Below, in pieces: positions 52,763-60,506 of a stretch of DNA of 60,506 nucleotides. Source of the DNA: Actinobacteria bacterium Ga0077541 (lineage in GTDB: Bacteria; Actinomycetota; Thermoleophilia; Miltoncostaeales; Miltoncostaeaceae); NCBI GenBank assembly GCA_001464995.1, contig LNEQ01000230.1, forward strand, positions 1-60,506, read 5' to 3'. The position numbers were made by a program, and so were the translations under genes. The notes beneath the pieces were generated by a model. It worked only from the letters and a program-made list of their open reading frames with translations. It had not been told where the DNA came from and searched no databases. Position 1 is the stretch's first letter. Every line of letters starts with the position of its first letter.

Positions 52763-52816
52763 GACCGGAGACTATCGGGGCTCGTCAGCCCGGCGGCCGA
52801 GGGGTACGGTTGCTCC

Positions 52817-53068
52817 ATGGCCAACACCCCGGACGTCGCACTGGAGACCGAGATCCTCGAGGCCCTGCGCCGCGCGGGCGAGCCGGTGCGGGAGGCGGCC
52901 CTCTACGAGCGCGTGGTCGCCAGGGGATCCGACGCGACCCCGGAGCACTTCCTGGCCGCGGCCGCGCGGCTCGAGACGCTCGGGCACCTGCACCTCACGG
53001 TCGATCACGACACGCCCGCCCGCGACCCGGAGCCGTTCGAGCCACGGTACCTGCGCGTCGTGCGCTGA
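52817..53068 (+). CDS. Small predicted winged-helix-like protein
   Basis: An 83-residue protein: ALETEILEALRRAGEPVREAALYERVVARG, then a helix ATPEHFLAAAARLETLGHLHLTVDHD and a short tail. The helix spacing and the HLHLTVDHD wing suggest a small winged-helix fold, as in compact transcription-related or uncharacterised actinomycete proteins. No family named. ATG 52817 is preceded by a weak ribosome site (ggttgctcc). The track hides it in a longer frame from 51764. Confidence 0.6.
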   Translation: MANTPDVALETEILEALRRAGEPVREAALYERVVARGSDATPEHFLAAAARLETLGHLHLTVDHDTPARDPEPFEPRYLRVVR

Positions 53069-53071
53069 CGG

Positions 53072-53668
53072 CTACCCCGGGCCCTCGACGTCGGCGCGGG
53101 TGAGCGGCGGGTCCACGATCACGCCCTCGCCTCCGATCGACTCGACGCGCTCGCCGTCGATGAGGAACCGGACGGACTCCGCCGTGGGGAACCCGGTCAG
53201 CGTGTAGACGACCTGGGCGACGCGGGTCAGCATCGAGAGGCTGCCGCCGCCGGAGGCGAACTCGCCCGACAGGTCGACCTCGGCCACGCCGTCGGCGATC
53301 CGCAGTCCCAGCAGTGAGGTGCCCGCGGGGATCGAGGTCGAGAGGCCGCCGGCCGTCTCGTCCTCGCCGGGCCCCTGCAGCAGCTCGGTCATCGCGGCGC
53401 GGGCGACGGCCGGCGGGACGACGGAGCGCGACGCGGCGGCGATGCGCTCGTCGCGCACGAACCAGACGTCGATGTCCACCTGCTCCGGGGCGGGGGCGGT
53501 CGTGCCGGGCGCGGTCGTGGTGGGCGCGGTCGTGGTGGGCGCGGTGGCGGTGGCCGGCGGGGCCACCGTGGTCGCGGCCTCGTCGTCGTCCCCGCACGCG
53601 GCGAGCGCGAGCGAGGCCAGCAGGACGGTCACGATCAGGGCGGCGGTGCTCGGACGGCGCAGGCGCAT
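53072..53668 (-). CDS. GerMN domain lipoprotein
   Basis: A 198-residue lipoprotein: leader with lipobox LASLALAAC near residue 24, a 30-residue Thr/Ala/Pro stalk coded by 15-base repeats, then a GerMN domain (IDVWFVRDERIAAASRSVV, AVARAAMTELLQGPG, LRIADGVAEVDLSGEFASGG, QVVYTLTGFPTAESVRFLIDGE). GerMN domains occur in spore and cell-surface proteins; sporulation should not be inferred from it alone. ATG 53668 has gggaggg nearby. It is convergent with the small gene before it, four bases between stops. Confidence 0.88.
   Translation of the reverse strand: MRLRRPSTAALIVTVLLASLALAACGDDDEAATTVAPPATATAPTTTAPTTTAPGTTAPAPEQVDIDVWFVRDERIAAASRSVVPPAVARAAMTELLQGPGEDETAGGLSTSIPAGTSLLGLRIADGVAEVDLSGEFASGGGSLSMLTRVAQVVYTLTGFPTAESVRFLIDGERVESIGGEGVIVDPPLTRADVEGPG
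53496..53555. repeat. 15-base tandem repeat in GerMN gene
   Basis: Four adjacent units of gcggtcgtggtgggc (two exact, two diverged) code the TTAP(T/G) stalk of the GerMN lipoprotein on the minus strand. Such repeats may vary in number between strains. Confidence 0.75.
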
Positions 53669-53737
53669 CGGTCCCTCCCATCGGGGTCGTTCACAGGCTA
53701 GCCCGCCTTCGTCCGTGCCCGGGTCTAGGCTGCCCGC

Positions 53738-54163
53738 ATGAACCCGACGACGCGCGGCTCCCACCGTCTGCTCGCGCTCGCGCTCGCCGGGGCGCTGGCG
53801 GCGCTCCTCCTGGCGGCCGCCACGGCGCACGCCCGCACGGCGACGCCGATCGAGCGGCCGGCGATGATCGCCGCCTGGTACGACGCGAACGACCTCGACG
53901 AGCCGGTGCGCTGTCGCAACACGTGGGTGACGCGGGTCTCGGCCTACCGCCCCCGGACGGGGATCATCTACGCCAACTCCCAGCTGCGCGAGAAGCGCGG
54001 CTGCAGCATCGGCGACGGCTACGGGGTGCTGCGCCGGCCGACCCGCACGAGCACCCGGTGGCGGGTCGTCTACCAGGGCTCCGACGTGCCGCCCTGCCGG
54101 CTCATCACCGCCCGGATGGCCCGCGAGCTGGGCCTCGGCTTCGTCTGCGACCCGAGAGGATGA
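53738..54163 (+). CDS. Small secreted protein of unknown function
   Basis: A 141-residue protein with a long signal sequence (LLALALAGALAALLLAAATAHA) and a mature part of about 105 residues with four Cys (VRCRNTW, GCSIG, PPCRL, FVCDP), which could form two disulfides. AAWYDANDLDEPVRCRNTWVTRVSAYRPRTG resembles a compact beta-rich domain. No family recognised. The start is divergent from the GerMN gene. The stop overlaps the following SDR gene by ATGA, so they are co-translated. Confidence 0.75.
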   Translation: MNPTTRGSHRLLALALAGALAALLLAAATAHARTATPIERPAMIAAWYDANDLDEPVRCRNTWVTRVSAYRPRTGIIYANSQLREKRGCSIGDGYGVLRRPTRTSTRWRVVYQGSDVPPCRLITARMARELGLGFVCDPRG

Positions 54164-54954
54164 GCGTGGATCTGAACGACGCGCACGTGCTGATCACCGG
54201 CGCCTCCCGGGGGGTCGGCGCGGGCCTCGCCCGCGAGTTCCGGTCGAAGGGGGCGAGGGTGACCCTCGTGGCCCGCTCGGCCGGGCCGCTCGAGGAGCTG
54301 GCCGCCGAGCTCGGCGGCGTGGCGATCGTGGCCGACCTCATCGATCCGGCGGGTCGCGACGGGCTGATCGCCCGCGCCGAGGAGCAGGCCGGCCCGGTGG
54401 ACGTGCTGGTCAACAACGCGGGCATCGACGCCACCGGGGGGTTCACGGATCTCTCCGCCGACGCGCTGGCGCGCCTCGTGGCGCTCAACGTACTCACGCC
54501 GATGGAGCTCTCGCGCCAGGTGCTGCCCGGGATGGTCGCGCGCGAGCGGGGCCACCTCCTGATGATCTCCTCGCTCGCCGGCGTCGCCGTGCTGCCGGGC
54601 ATGACCGCCTACGCGTCGAGCAAGTCGGCGCTCACGCACTTCACGTCGGGGCTCCGTGCCGAGCTGCGCGGCCTGCCGGTCGGCACGACGGTCGTCGAGG
54701 TGGGTCTGATCCCGACCGAGATGAGGGACGCCGTCGTCGCCTACGCCCCCACCGCGGCCGCCTTCCGCCGCTTCTACCGCCTCGGCGTGCTGACCGACAC
54801 GTCGCTCGAGAAGGTCTGCCGGGCCTCCGTCGCCGCCGTCGCGCGCGGCAGGCGCCACGTCCGGTATCCGCGCCGTGCGCTCACGTTCCCCCTGCTGGCC
54901 GAGGCGCCGCGGCGCATGACCGAGCTCATCCTGTCGGGGGTGCCTCCCCGCTGA
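54160..54954 (+). CDS. Short-chain dehydrogenase/reductase
   Basis: A 264-residue SDR: ITGASRGVGAGLAREF (NADP loop), VLVNNAGIDATGG, ISSLAGVAVLPGMTAYASSKSALTHF with Ser and Tyr-x3-Lys, and VEVGLIPTEM. A C-terminal extension (RRHVRYPRRALTFPLLAEAPRRM) resembles SDRs that handle lipids or sterols. ATG 54160 overlaps the secreted-protein stop. The 3' end overlaps the convergent NDH-2 gene by 29 bases. Confidence 0.9.
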   Translation: MSVDLNDAHVLITGASRGVGAGLAREFRSKGARVTLVARSAGPLEELAAELGGVAIVADLIDPAGRDGLIARAEEQAGPVDVLVNNAGIDATGGFTDLSADALARLVALNVLTPMELSRQVLPGMVARERGHLLMISSLAGVAVLPGMTAYASSKSALTHFTSGLRAELRGLPVGTTVVEVGLIPTEMRDAVVAYAPTAAAFRRFYRLGVLTDTSLEKVCRASVAAVARGRRHVRYPRRALTFPLLAEAPRRMTELILSGVPPR

Positions 54955-56275
54955 GCCGCCCGGGATCGTCGTCGCCGCCGGTGATCAGGCGGGCGCCGCG
55001 GCCGCGGGTGAGGAAGCTGACGGTCCAGCGCACGAAGACCAGGAACCGGTTCTGGAGGCCGGTCAGGTAGAAGAGGTGGATGAAGAGCCAGCCGAGCCAG
55101 GCGATCGTGCCGCTCAGGCGCAGGCCCTTTATCTCGCCGACCGCCTTCATACGGCCGATCGTCGCCAGGTTGCCCTTGTCGACGTAGCGGAAGGGCTTCG
55201 GGGGCTCCCCGCCGGCCAGCCGGGCGCGGATGACCTTCGCCGCGTGACGGCCCTGCTGCATCGCGGCGGGCGCCACACCCGGGAGCGGGATCTGGCCACC
55301 CTCGCCGTCGGACACGCGCACCATGTCGCCCAGCACGAACACCTCGGGGCGGCCCGGCAGCGAGAGGTCGGGCTCCACGGTGACGCGGCCGGCCCGGTCG
55401 AGGGGGGCGCCGGTCGCCTCGGCGAGCTGCGCCGCGAGCGGCGAGGCGGCGACCCCCGCGGCCCACACGATCGTGCGCGAGGCGAGCCGCTCCTGCGCGT
55501 CGCCGCCGGCCGCCTTCAGGGTCACACCCTCGGCGTCCACGTCCACCACGAACAGCTCGGTGCGGACCGTGACGCCCAGCGTGCGCAGCTGGCGTTCGGC
55601 CTTCGCCGACAGCGACGGCGGGAAGGCGGTGAGCACCCGGTCGGCCCCCTCCACCAGGATGATCGACGCGGTGGTGGGATCGATGTGGCGGAAGTCGCGC
55701 TTCACGGTGTCGCGTGCGATCTCGGAGATCTGACCGGCCAGCTCGACCCCGGTGGGCCCGGCGCCGACGACCACGAACGTGAGCAGCGCCCGCTGGATCT
55801 CCGGGTCGGGCTCGATCTCGGCGGCCTCGAATGCCGACAGCACCCGCCGCCGCAGCTCCAGGGCGTCCTCGAGCGACTTCAGCCCCGGCGCGTGGGCCGC
55901 CCAGTGGTCGTTGCCGAAGTACGAGTGGCCCGCGCCGGCGGCCACCACCAGGGTGTCGTAGGAGATCTCCGCACGGCGCTCGCCGGCCTGGCTCACGGCG
56001 ATCGTGCGCCCCTCGAGGTCGATGCCGGTCACGTCGCCCATCACCACGGTGGCGTTGCGGTGGCGCTTCAGCACGCCCCGAAGAGGCGAGGCGATCTCGC
56101 CCGGCGAGAGCGCGCCGGTCGCGACCTGGTAGAGCAGCGGCTGGAACAGGTGGAAGTTGCGGCGGTCGACCAGTGTCAGGGCGACGGGCGCCCTACGGAG
56201 CCTCTGGGCCACCTGGAGGCCGCCGAAGCCGCCTCCGACGATGACGACGCGGTGGGGCTGGGGGGATTCGTCCAT
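54926..56275 (-). CDS. ndh: Type II NADH dehydrogenase
   Basis: A 449-residue membrane-associated NADH:quinone oxidoreductase without proton pumping. VVIVGGGFGGLQVAQRLRR is the FAD fold, NFHLFQPLLYQVATGALSPGEIASPLR the NDH-2 signature, FVVVGAGPTGVELAGQISEIA the NAD fold, VFVLGDMVRV the second FAD contact, LPGVAPAAMQQGRHAAKVI the quinone region. The C-terminus has amphipathic segments (AWLGWLFIHLFYLTGLQNRFLVFVRW) for membrane binding. ATG 56275 was chosen over the track start at 56401, which lies in a non-conserved stretch. It would feed electrons to the quinone used by the respiratory chain. Confidence 0.93.
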   Translation of the reverse strand: MDESPQPHRVVIVGGGFGGLQVAQRLRRAPVALTLVDRRNFHLFQPLLYQVATGALSPGEIASPLRGVLKRHRNATVVMGDVTGIDLEGRTIAVSQAGERRAEISYDTLVVAAGAGHSYFGNDHWAAHAPGLKSLEDALELRRRVLSAFEAAEIEPDPEIQRALLTFVVVGAGPTGVELAGQISEIARDTVKRDFRHIDPTTASIILVEGADRVLTAFPPSLSAKAERQLRTLGVTVRTELFVVDVDAEGVTLKAAGGDAQERLASRTIVWAAGVAASPLAAQLAEATGAPLDRAGRVTVEPDLSLPGRPEVFVLGDMVRVSDGEGGQIPLPGVAPAAMQQGRHAAKVIRARLAGGEPPKPFRYVDKGNLATIGRMKAVGEIKGLRLSGTIAWLGWLFIHLFYLTGLQNRFLVFVRWTVSFLTRGRGARLITGGDDDPGRLSGEAPPTG

Positions 56276-56424
56276 CTCACGAGTATCGCCCAATGGGACG
56301 CCGGCACGACCGCCGGGGCAACGCGCACGCGATCGGGGGTGCGTCACGACGCGGGCTCTCGACCCGCGAGGGTCACCGCTTGTATTTTCCGGCACGCACA
56401 CCGACCGCTCCCGGAGAGGACGAG

Positions 56425-56925
56425 ATGGCCGACGAGACCACCCACGAGGTGCGCGTTCACCTCACCCGCGAGAAGCCCCCGATCCGACGGGCCGTGCTCG
56501 AGATGACGGGCGACGAGGTGACCTTCGGGACCCCTGGATGGCAGGGCGAGCACTACGGCTTCGCACCGGGGTCGGTTCCCGAGCACCCCGGCACGCTCGA
56601 CTATCTGGTGGCGTCGGTGGCGGGTTGCCTGATCGGGACCTACGGCGGCGCGCTGAAGGCCCGAGGCATCGACAGCGCCGGCGACCGCCTGACGGCCGAC
56701 GCGATCGGAGAGGTGGTGGTCGATCCCGACGGCGTGCTGCGGCTGCGCTCGATCGTGGTGCGGTACACGCTCCACGCGCCGGAGGACAAGCGCGACGCCG
56801 CCGAGCGCGCCAACGCCCACCACGCCGCCCATTGCCCGAACGCCCGGTCGGTGGCCGCGGCGATCGACATCACCACCGAGCTCGACTTCCAGCCCCTCCG
56901 GGAGACCGCCGCCGCCCCGGGCTGA
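56425..56925 (+). CDS. OsmC family protein
   Basis: A 166-residue OsmC/Ohr-fold protein: RRAVLEMTGDEVTFG, HPGTLDYLVASVAGCLIGTYGGALKARG with the first Cys, RLRSIVVRYTLHAPEDK, and AHHAAHCPNARSVAAAIDI with the second Cys (HCPNA in place of the usual HCPV). Such enzymes reduce organic peroxides using a Cys pair. ATG 56425 follows ggagagg. It is not clear whether it is OsmC or Ohr. Confidence 0.88.
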   Translation: MADETTHEVRVHLTREKPPIRRAVLEMTGDEVTFGTPGWQGEHYGFAPGSVPEHPGTLDYLVASVAGCLIGTYGGALKARGIDSAGDRLTADAIGEVVVDPDGVLRLRSIVVRYTLHAPEDKRDAAERANAHHAAHCPNARSVAAAIDITTELDFQPLRETAAAPG

Positions 56926-56943
56926 GCCCGAGCTGCATGGCGT

Positions 56944-56972
56944 CCCCCGCGCGGCCGCCGGCCGCGCGGGGG
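56944..56972. terminator. Strong bidirectional terminator
   Basis: cccccgcgcggcc-gcc-ggccgcgcggggg is a perfect 13-base-pair stem with a three-base loop, placed exactly between the OsmC stop and the NHL gene stop on opposite strands. It should terminate both. Confidence 0.7.
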
Positions 56973-56973
56973 G

Positions 56974-58431
56974 TCATCCCACGGGGATCGCCCGGCTGCG
57001 GGCGCTGCTGCAGCGGTTGACCGAGATCTGCGCCTGATCGGCGGCGATCCGGCCGCCGGCGCGGGCGGTGATCCGGAGGCGGTGCTCACCGATCGCCGCA
57101 ACCTGCACGCGCCACACGTGGGGACCCGGCGCCAGGCGCGCGCGGCGGAGCGACACCTGGCGGCCGCCCCGGGTCATCCGCAGCGTCACGTCAGCGCGCT
57201 CGGAGACCGTGAAGCGCAGCGCCACCGGACGGGGCGGGCAGGCGACCCGGATGCGCGTCACGAGGCCCGCGCCGCCGCGCTGGATCGGCCGGCGGAACGA
57301 GATCGCGAGCAGCCGCCGCGGAGGCGGCGATCCGGTCGCGGCCGGCAGCGCGGCCGCCACGAACCGGATGCGGTTCGAGAAGGTGTCCGCGATGAGGAAC
57401 CCGCCGCCCGCGGCCGCGGCGACGCCGCCGGGCTTCCAGAGCGTCGCGTCCTGGGCCGGCCCGGCGTCGCCGGAGATGTTCCCTCGCCCGGTTCCGGCCA
57501 CGGTGACGATGACCCCGTCGGGGCGCACGCGCCGGACCTGGTTGACGCTCGCGATCAGCAGGCCGCCGTCGGGGGTCGCCGCGACGCCGGTGGGTCGCGG
57601 CACGCCGGCTGACGTCGCGGGCCCGCCGTCGCCGCGCGCCCGGGCCGAGCCGTCCCCGGCGACCGTCGTGATCACGCCGTCGGCACCGACGCGGCGGACG
57701 CGGTTGGAGCCGTCGGCGATGAGGAACGCGCCGTCGGGCGCGCTCGCCACGCCGACCGGGCGCGCGAGCCGTGCCGCCACGGCGGGGCCGCCGTCGCCCG
57801 CGAAGCCGCGCACCCCGTCGCCTGCGACCACGGTGACCACACCGGAGCGGCTCACGTGGAGCACGCGGTTGTTCAGGCGCTCCACGACCAGCACGCCCCC
57901 GTCCGCGGCGGCCGCGACCCCGTCGGGCCAGCGCGCCTCGACAAGGGTCGTGATCGTCCCCCCGGCATCCACCAGCCGCACGCGGTTGTTGCGCTGATCG
58001 GCGATCGCGATCGCGCCGTCGGCCAGAACCGCGACGCCGCTCGGGTAGTTGATCCGGGCCGCCGTGGCCGGCCCTCCGTCGCCGCTCAGCCCGGCGCGGC
58101 CCGTGCCGGCCACGGTGGTGATGACGCCGGCGGGCGAGACACGCCGGATGCGGCTCGCGTACTGGTCGGAGACGAGGAAGCCCCCGTCGGGGGTCGCCGC
58201 GACGCCGGTGGGGAAGTCGAGCGGGGCGACTCCCGCGGGCCCGCCGTCGCCGAGCGGTGCCCGGTAGGTGATCTGGTCGCCGAAGAAGAGCCCGGTGCCG
58301 GCCACCGTGTGGATGGTCCCCGTCTCCTCCGGCAGCGTCGGCGCGGTCGCCGATTGCGCCATCGCACCGGCGCACAGAACCGCACCCGCGGCGACGGCGG
58401 CCCCCGCCATCCGGCGACGGAACCTGGTCAT
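56974..58431 (-). CDS. Secreted NHL/beta-propeller repeat protein
   Basis: A 485-residue exported protein. Signal sequence MAGAAVAAGAVLCAGAMA; then six repeats of about 45-55 residues with the pattern GDGGPATAA...PSGVAVLADGAIAIADQRNNRVRLV...GTITTVAG, typical of NHL propellers; and a C-terminal beta domain of about 130 residues (VACPPRPVALRFTVSERADVTLRMT) that may be an immunoglobulin-like or lipid-binding module. The GDGGPA insert of each blade is common in actinomycetes. ATG 58431 was chosen over the track start at 58560. Role unknown; surface binding likely. Confidence 0.87.
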   Translation of the reverse strand: MTRFRRRMAGAAVAAGAVLCAGAMAQSATAPTLPEETGTIHTVAGTGLFFGDQITYRAPLGDGGPAGVAPLDFPTGVAATPDGGFLVSDQYASRIRRVSPAGVITTVAGTGRAGLSGDGGPATAARINYPSGVAVLADGAIAIADQRNNRVRLVDAGGTITTLVEARWPDGVAAAADGGVLVVERLNNRVLHVSRSGVVTVVAGDGVRGFAGDGGPAVAARLARPVGVASAPDGAFLIADGSNRVRRVGADGVITTVAGDGSARARGDGGPATSAGVPRPTGVAATPDGGLLIASVNQVRRVRPDGVIVTVAGTGRGNISGDAGPAQDATLWKPGGVAAAAGGGFLIADTFSNRIRFVAAALPAATGSPPPRRLLAISFRRPIQRGGAGLVTRIRVACPPRPVALRFTVSERADVTLRMTRGGRQVSLRRARLAPGPHVWRVQVAAIGEHRLRITARAGGRIAADQAQISVNRCSSARSRAIPVG

Positions 58432-58465
58432 GACACGGACGCTACTCCTCCCGCGCCGCGCCCTC

Positions 58466-58678
58466 CTATCCGCTCGGGGCGGGACCCTCGTAGGTGTTGC
58501 CCTTGTCCGGCTCCGCGTCGGGCCGGTCGGGATCGGCCTCGTCGCGCGGGCGCGTCTCACCGGTGTCCGGACCGGGCGGATCGTCTGCCGGGCGCTCCTC
58601 GTCCGGCGCGGCGCCGGGCACGGTGGGGTCGGTGTAGTCCCGCTTCTCCCCGTCCTCGTCGGGCGTGCGTGTGCTCAT
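58466..58678 (-). CDS. Small acidic disordered protein
   Basis: A 70-residue protein of Asp, Glu, Pro and Arg without hydrophobic core (TPDEDGEKRDYTDPTVPGAAPDEERP). It has a normal start and ends 34 bases before the NHL gene. It may be a real short disordered protein of the type seen in actinomycetes, or a chance ORF in this GC-rich DNA. No family known. Confidence 0.5.
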   Translation of the reverse strand: MSTRTPDEDGEKRDYTDPTVPGAAPDEERPADDPPGPDTGETRPRDEADPDRPDAEPDKGNTYEGPAPSG

Positions 58679-58774
58679 GCCGTCCCCCTGCCGCTCGGAC
58701 TCCCTGTCCCGCGGGTGTACCCGGGGCGGGGTCGCGTCAGACCTGGAAGCTGCGCACGAACGCCTGAACCCAGT

Positions 58775-59962
58775 TCACGTCGTCGTGTCGAGCTGGAGTT
58801 GAGCCGGCGAAAGTTCGAACGGATCCTCTTCCGCCCGAGGCGGGCGCGAAGCTCTGATGCCTTGCCAGATGCCGTGCATGCGCTCGGAGCCCACGTAGAC
58901 ACGAGCGCGGCGTTCTCCCGAGGGGACGAGGAGGCCAGCATCCACTAGTTCCTTCAGATCCCGGGTGGCAGTGAGCGGAGCAATCTCCTCGCCGTCAGCC
59001 AGTCTGACGGTCGCGATGTAGCCGGCACGGCGAATCCGGAGCCCCTGCGCCGCATCCATCAGCGCGTTCAGGGCTCGCTCCGGCAGGTCGTTCTTCTCTA
59101 CGAGGTCCGTGCAGGCCAGCCACAGGTGCTCCGTGGCCTCGACGCGACGGAGCAACGTCCTGGCCTGCCTGTAGTGGGCCGTGAGGCAGAAGCGAACCCA
59201 CGGTCGGGCGTCGTTCTCGGGATGCCACGAGCCCTGGCCCACCTGCTCGAGGATCTGGTAGTACGCCGCGGTGTTGCGCCCCAGGTACTCCTCGATGCTT
59301 GAGAAGACTGGCGCGATGATCTTGTCGCGGGCGAGCACCAGGGTCTGCAGCGCGCGACCCATCCTCCCGTTGCCATCGCTGAACGGGTGGATCATCACGA
59401 GGTTCAGATGGGCCATCGCTGCGCGAACCATCACGGGTGCCTCGTCACCCTCCAGCTCTTCGAGAAGGTTCCGGATCAACGAAGGGACTTCCTCGTACGG
59501 CGGCCCCTCATAGACCGTCTCGCCACTCGGCTCGCGGCGGACGAAGATGGCCCCTGGACGCCACCTGCCCGGGTTCTTCGAGAGGTCGTGCTTGATCATC
59601 ATGAAGTGCAGGGACTTGAGCAGTCCTTCATCTACCGTCAAGACGGTGTCCTCTTGGGCAAGCTGGAGGACATAGGTCATCGCGTCCTGGTAGCCGCCAA
59701 GGGCTCGCTGCGTCTCGCGGCTCGCGTCGAGAGGCTCCTCCCCTCCCTCGACCGCCAAGACATCGTCCAGGCTGGCCTCATAACCCTCGATGCTGTTCGA
59801 GCCCTGAACGGCGCGCGCCAGGGTCTGGCGTCGCAGTCGACCGACCCAGCGCCGAGGCTGGCGCACCTGGTACTCAAGCTCGTTCCGCAGGGCATCGATG
59901 CTTGTAACCACCCGGCGCTCGTCTTCCGAGACGAGGGGGGTCTTGTAGACCGGATAGGCCAT
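58775..59962 (-). CDS. Fic family protein
   Basis: A 395-residue Fic-domain protein, probably an AMP transferase. The catalytic motif HPFSDGNGRMGR is complete near residue 195. An N-terminal inhibitory helix with SNSIEG (S-x-x-x-E-G) near residue 56 fits class II, self-inhibited Fic proteins. A C-terminal winged-helix region (TATRDLKELVDAGLLVPSGERR) resembles DNA-binding domains found in such proteins. The codon use and GC are clearly lower than in most of the window, suggesting recent transfer; it lies next to an integration boundary. No antitoxin gene is seen. ATG 59962 is leaderless-like (see promoter). Confidence 0.92.
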   Translation of the reverse strand: MAYPVYKTPLVSEDERRVVTSIDALRNELEYQVRQPRRWVGRLRRQTLARAVQGSNSIEGYEASLDDVLAVEGGEEPLDASRETQRALGGYQDAMTYVLQLAQEDTVLTVDEGLLKSLHFMMIKHDLSKNPGRWRPGAIFVRREPSGETVYEGPPYEEVPSLIRNLLEELEGDEAPVMVRAAMAHLNLVMIHPFSDGNGRMGRALQTLVLARDKIIAPVFSSIEEYLGRNTAAYYQILEQVGQGSWHPENDARPWVRFCLTAHYRQARTLLRRVEATEHLWLACTDLVEKNDLPERALNALMDAAQGLRIRRAGYIATVRLADGEEIAPLTATRDLKELVDAGLLVPSGERRARVYVGSERMHGIWQGIRASRPPRAEEDPFELSPAQLQLDTTT

Positions 59963-59971
59963 GATGTTTTG

Positions 59972-59998
59972 ATACTAGCATTCGATCTTGAGCGTCAA
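59972..59998 (-). promoter_or_regulatory. Likely promoter of the fic gene
   Basis: On the minus strand ttgacg, 15 bases, then tagtat lie nine bases before the fic ATG; no Shine-Dalgarno follows. The transcript would begin at or within a few bases of the ATG, as in leaderless genes. The flanking DNA to about 60060 is AT-richer than the rest. Confidence 0.5.
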
Positions 59999-60225
59999 CC
60001 CCTTGGAAAAGCCGCTTCCGCGCTAGTGATACTTAGATTTAGTCATTTTCCGAAGGCAGGGGGTGGGTGGGGTCAGGTCGAGTCCGTGAGGCGTCGCACG
60101 CGCCAGGCGCGCGCCAGCGAGCGCGAGAAGAGAGCGGACTCCTGCGGCCCGAAGCGGAAACGACAGCAGGCCTCCTGGCTGCCGAGATCGCCGTCGATGC
60201 CTGGCGGTTCGCCTTACAGAAGCGA

Positions 60226-60271
60226 TGCCCCCGGCAAGAATCGAACTTGCGACACCAGGTTTAGGAAACCT
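60226..60271 (-). other. tRNA-Arg(CCT) 3' fragment, probable att site
   Basis: On the minus strand the sequence gives an anticodon arm with loop ttcctaa (anticodon CCT), a five-base variable region, a perfect T arm (gcaag-ttcgatt-cttgc) and the 3' acceptor strand cgggggc plus A. No D arm or proper 5' acceptor lies upstream, so this is only the 3' half from about position 27. Such a half copy beside an integrase gene is the usual trace of site-specific integration into a tRNA. Confidence 0.7.
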
Positions 60272-60284
60272 CGGGGCCTTCCGG

Positions 60285-60506
60285 TCAGATTCCACTGTCC
60301 ATACGCCTTTCGGGGGCCGCCTCAATCTCCCGCAACGTGTCCCGCAACGTCTCGGCGGCTGGAGCGGGGTCGAAGACGGCGGCCGCATCATCGAGCTGGC
60401 TGTCCGACAGGAGGTGCGCGTAGACCTGCGCAGTGATGTTGGGGTTGGCGTGCCCCAGTTGGCGCGACACGACGATCAGCGGCACACCGCGCGAGAGCAT
60501 GATCGA
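60285..60506 (-). CDS. Tyrosine integrase, C-terminal part only
   Basis: The last 73 residues of a phage-type tyrosine recombinase, running off the right edge. RQLGHANPNITAQVYAHLL contains the conserved LGH box and the catalytic Tyr. The C-terminus ends RRMDSGI. The start codon named in the track (60500) is internal. Transcription is toward the tRNA fragment, so the element lies to the right. Confidence 0.88.
   Translation of the reverse strand, partial: SIMLSRGVPLIVVSRQLGHANPNITAQVYAHLLSDSQLDDAAAVFDPAPAAETLRDTLREIEAAPERRMDSGI

Noticed and set aside
60067-60264. 65-residue plus ORF ending KRCPRQESNLRHQV
   Set aside because: The end is the well-known false translation of a tRNA on the other strand; there is no gene family signature before it.
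60226-60317. A complete tRNA of 92 bases, pairing gcccccg at 60311-60317 with the acceptor at 60227-60233
   Set aside because: The region between has no D arm and is too long, and it is the coding end of the integrase. The seven-base match is probably chance in GC-rich DNA.

Overview
The window is about 60 kb of very GC-rich DNA. Genes are tightly packed and joined by many 4-base stop/start overlaps (GTGA or ATGA), and GTG starts are common. Gene content points to an aerobic actinomycete-type bacterium, most plausibly class Thermoleophilia (Solirubrobacterales or Gaiellales). The signs are a fused CobA-HemD, a Ccm-type cytochrome c maturation system in a heme operon, an aa3-type oxidase with its own heme O synthase, an F420-type luciferase-like domain, lipoproteins with lipoboxes, and LytR_C and GerMN proteins. 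The class assignment is inference; the sequence does not prove it.

Left part (1-7.6 kb). A frameshifted ATP-grasp gene running off the left edge lies downstream of a sugar-transfer-type ATP-grasp gene. Next come a DUF5718-like gene, a NagD-type HAD phosphatase, a DsbA/FrnE-like protein, two tandem ferritin-like secreted proteins and a third ATP-grasp protein that seems to start at CTG.

Heme and respiration block (7.5-24.5 kb, all on the minus strand). The first transcription unit reads ubiA/mqnP-like prenyltransferase, ccmA, ccmB, ccmC, ccmD-like, precorrin-2 dehydrogenase, hemA, hemC, cobA-hemD and a SAM hydroxide adenosyltransferase. The second reads small COX2-hairpin-like protein, ctaB, MFS transporter, coxB, coxA, coxC, lipoprotein cytochrome c, SDR and a VanX-like dipeptidase. 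Together they make heme and siroheme, export heme for cytochrome c, probably prenylate a quinone precursor, and build the terminal oxidase. CoxA carries a C-terminal extension of about 290 residues formed by two tandem USP-like domains. A remnant of a VOC/glyoxalase gene lies between the two units.

Middle (24.5-36.4 kb, plus strand). An FAD oxidoreductase is followed by glcDEF (glycolate oxidase). After that comes an operon of an RpiR regulator, two sugar-type ABC permeases, a solute-binding protein, an ATPase and a fused metallophosphoesterase-HAD phosphatase. I read this as a candidate system for uptake and hydrolysis of a phosphorylated substrate.

Right part (36.4-60.5 kb). In order: a GAF/PucR-type regulator with two compensating frameshifts; an SdrD_B/DUF11 surface protein with an L,D-transpeptidase; a protease-MoxR-DUF58-VWA-VWA cluster; a DEAH helicase with poly-Arg tails; a LytR_C protein; a fused LLM oxidoreductase-AMP ligase; a structured non-coding stretch; hydrolase, SDR, NDH-2, OsmC and NHL genes; and a Fic protein of lower GC. 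The right edge holds the end of a tyrosine integrase beside a tRNA-Arg 3' fragment, which marks the boundary of an integrative element lying mostly beyond the window.
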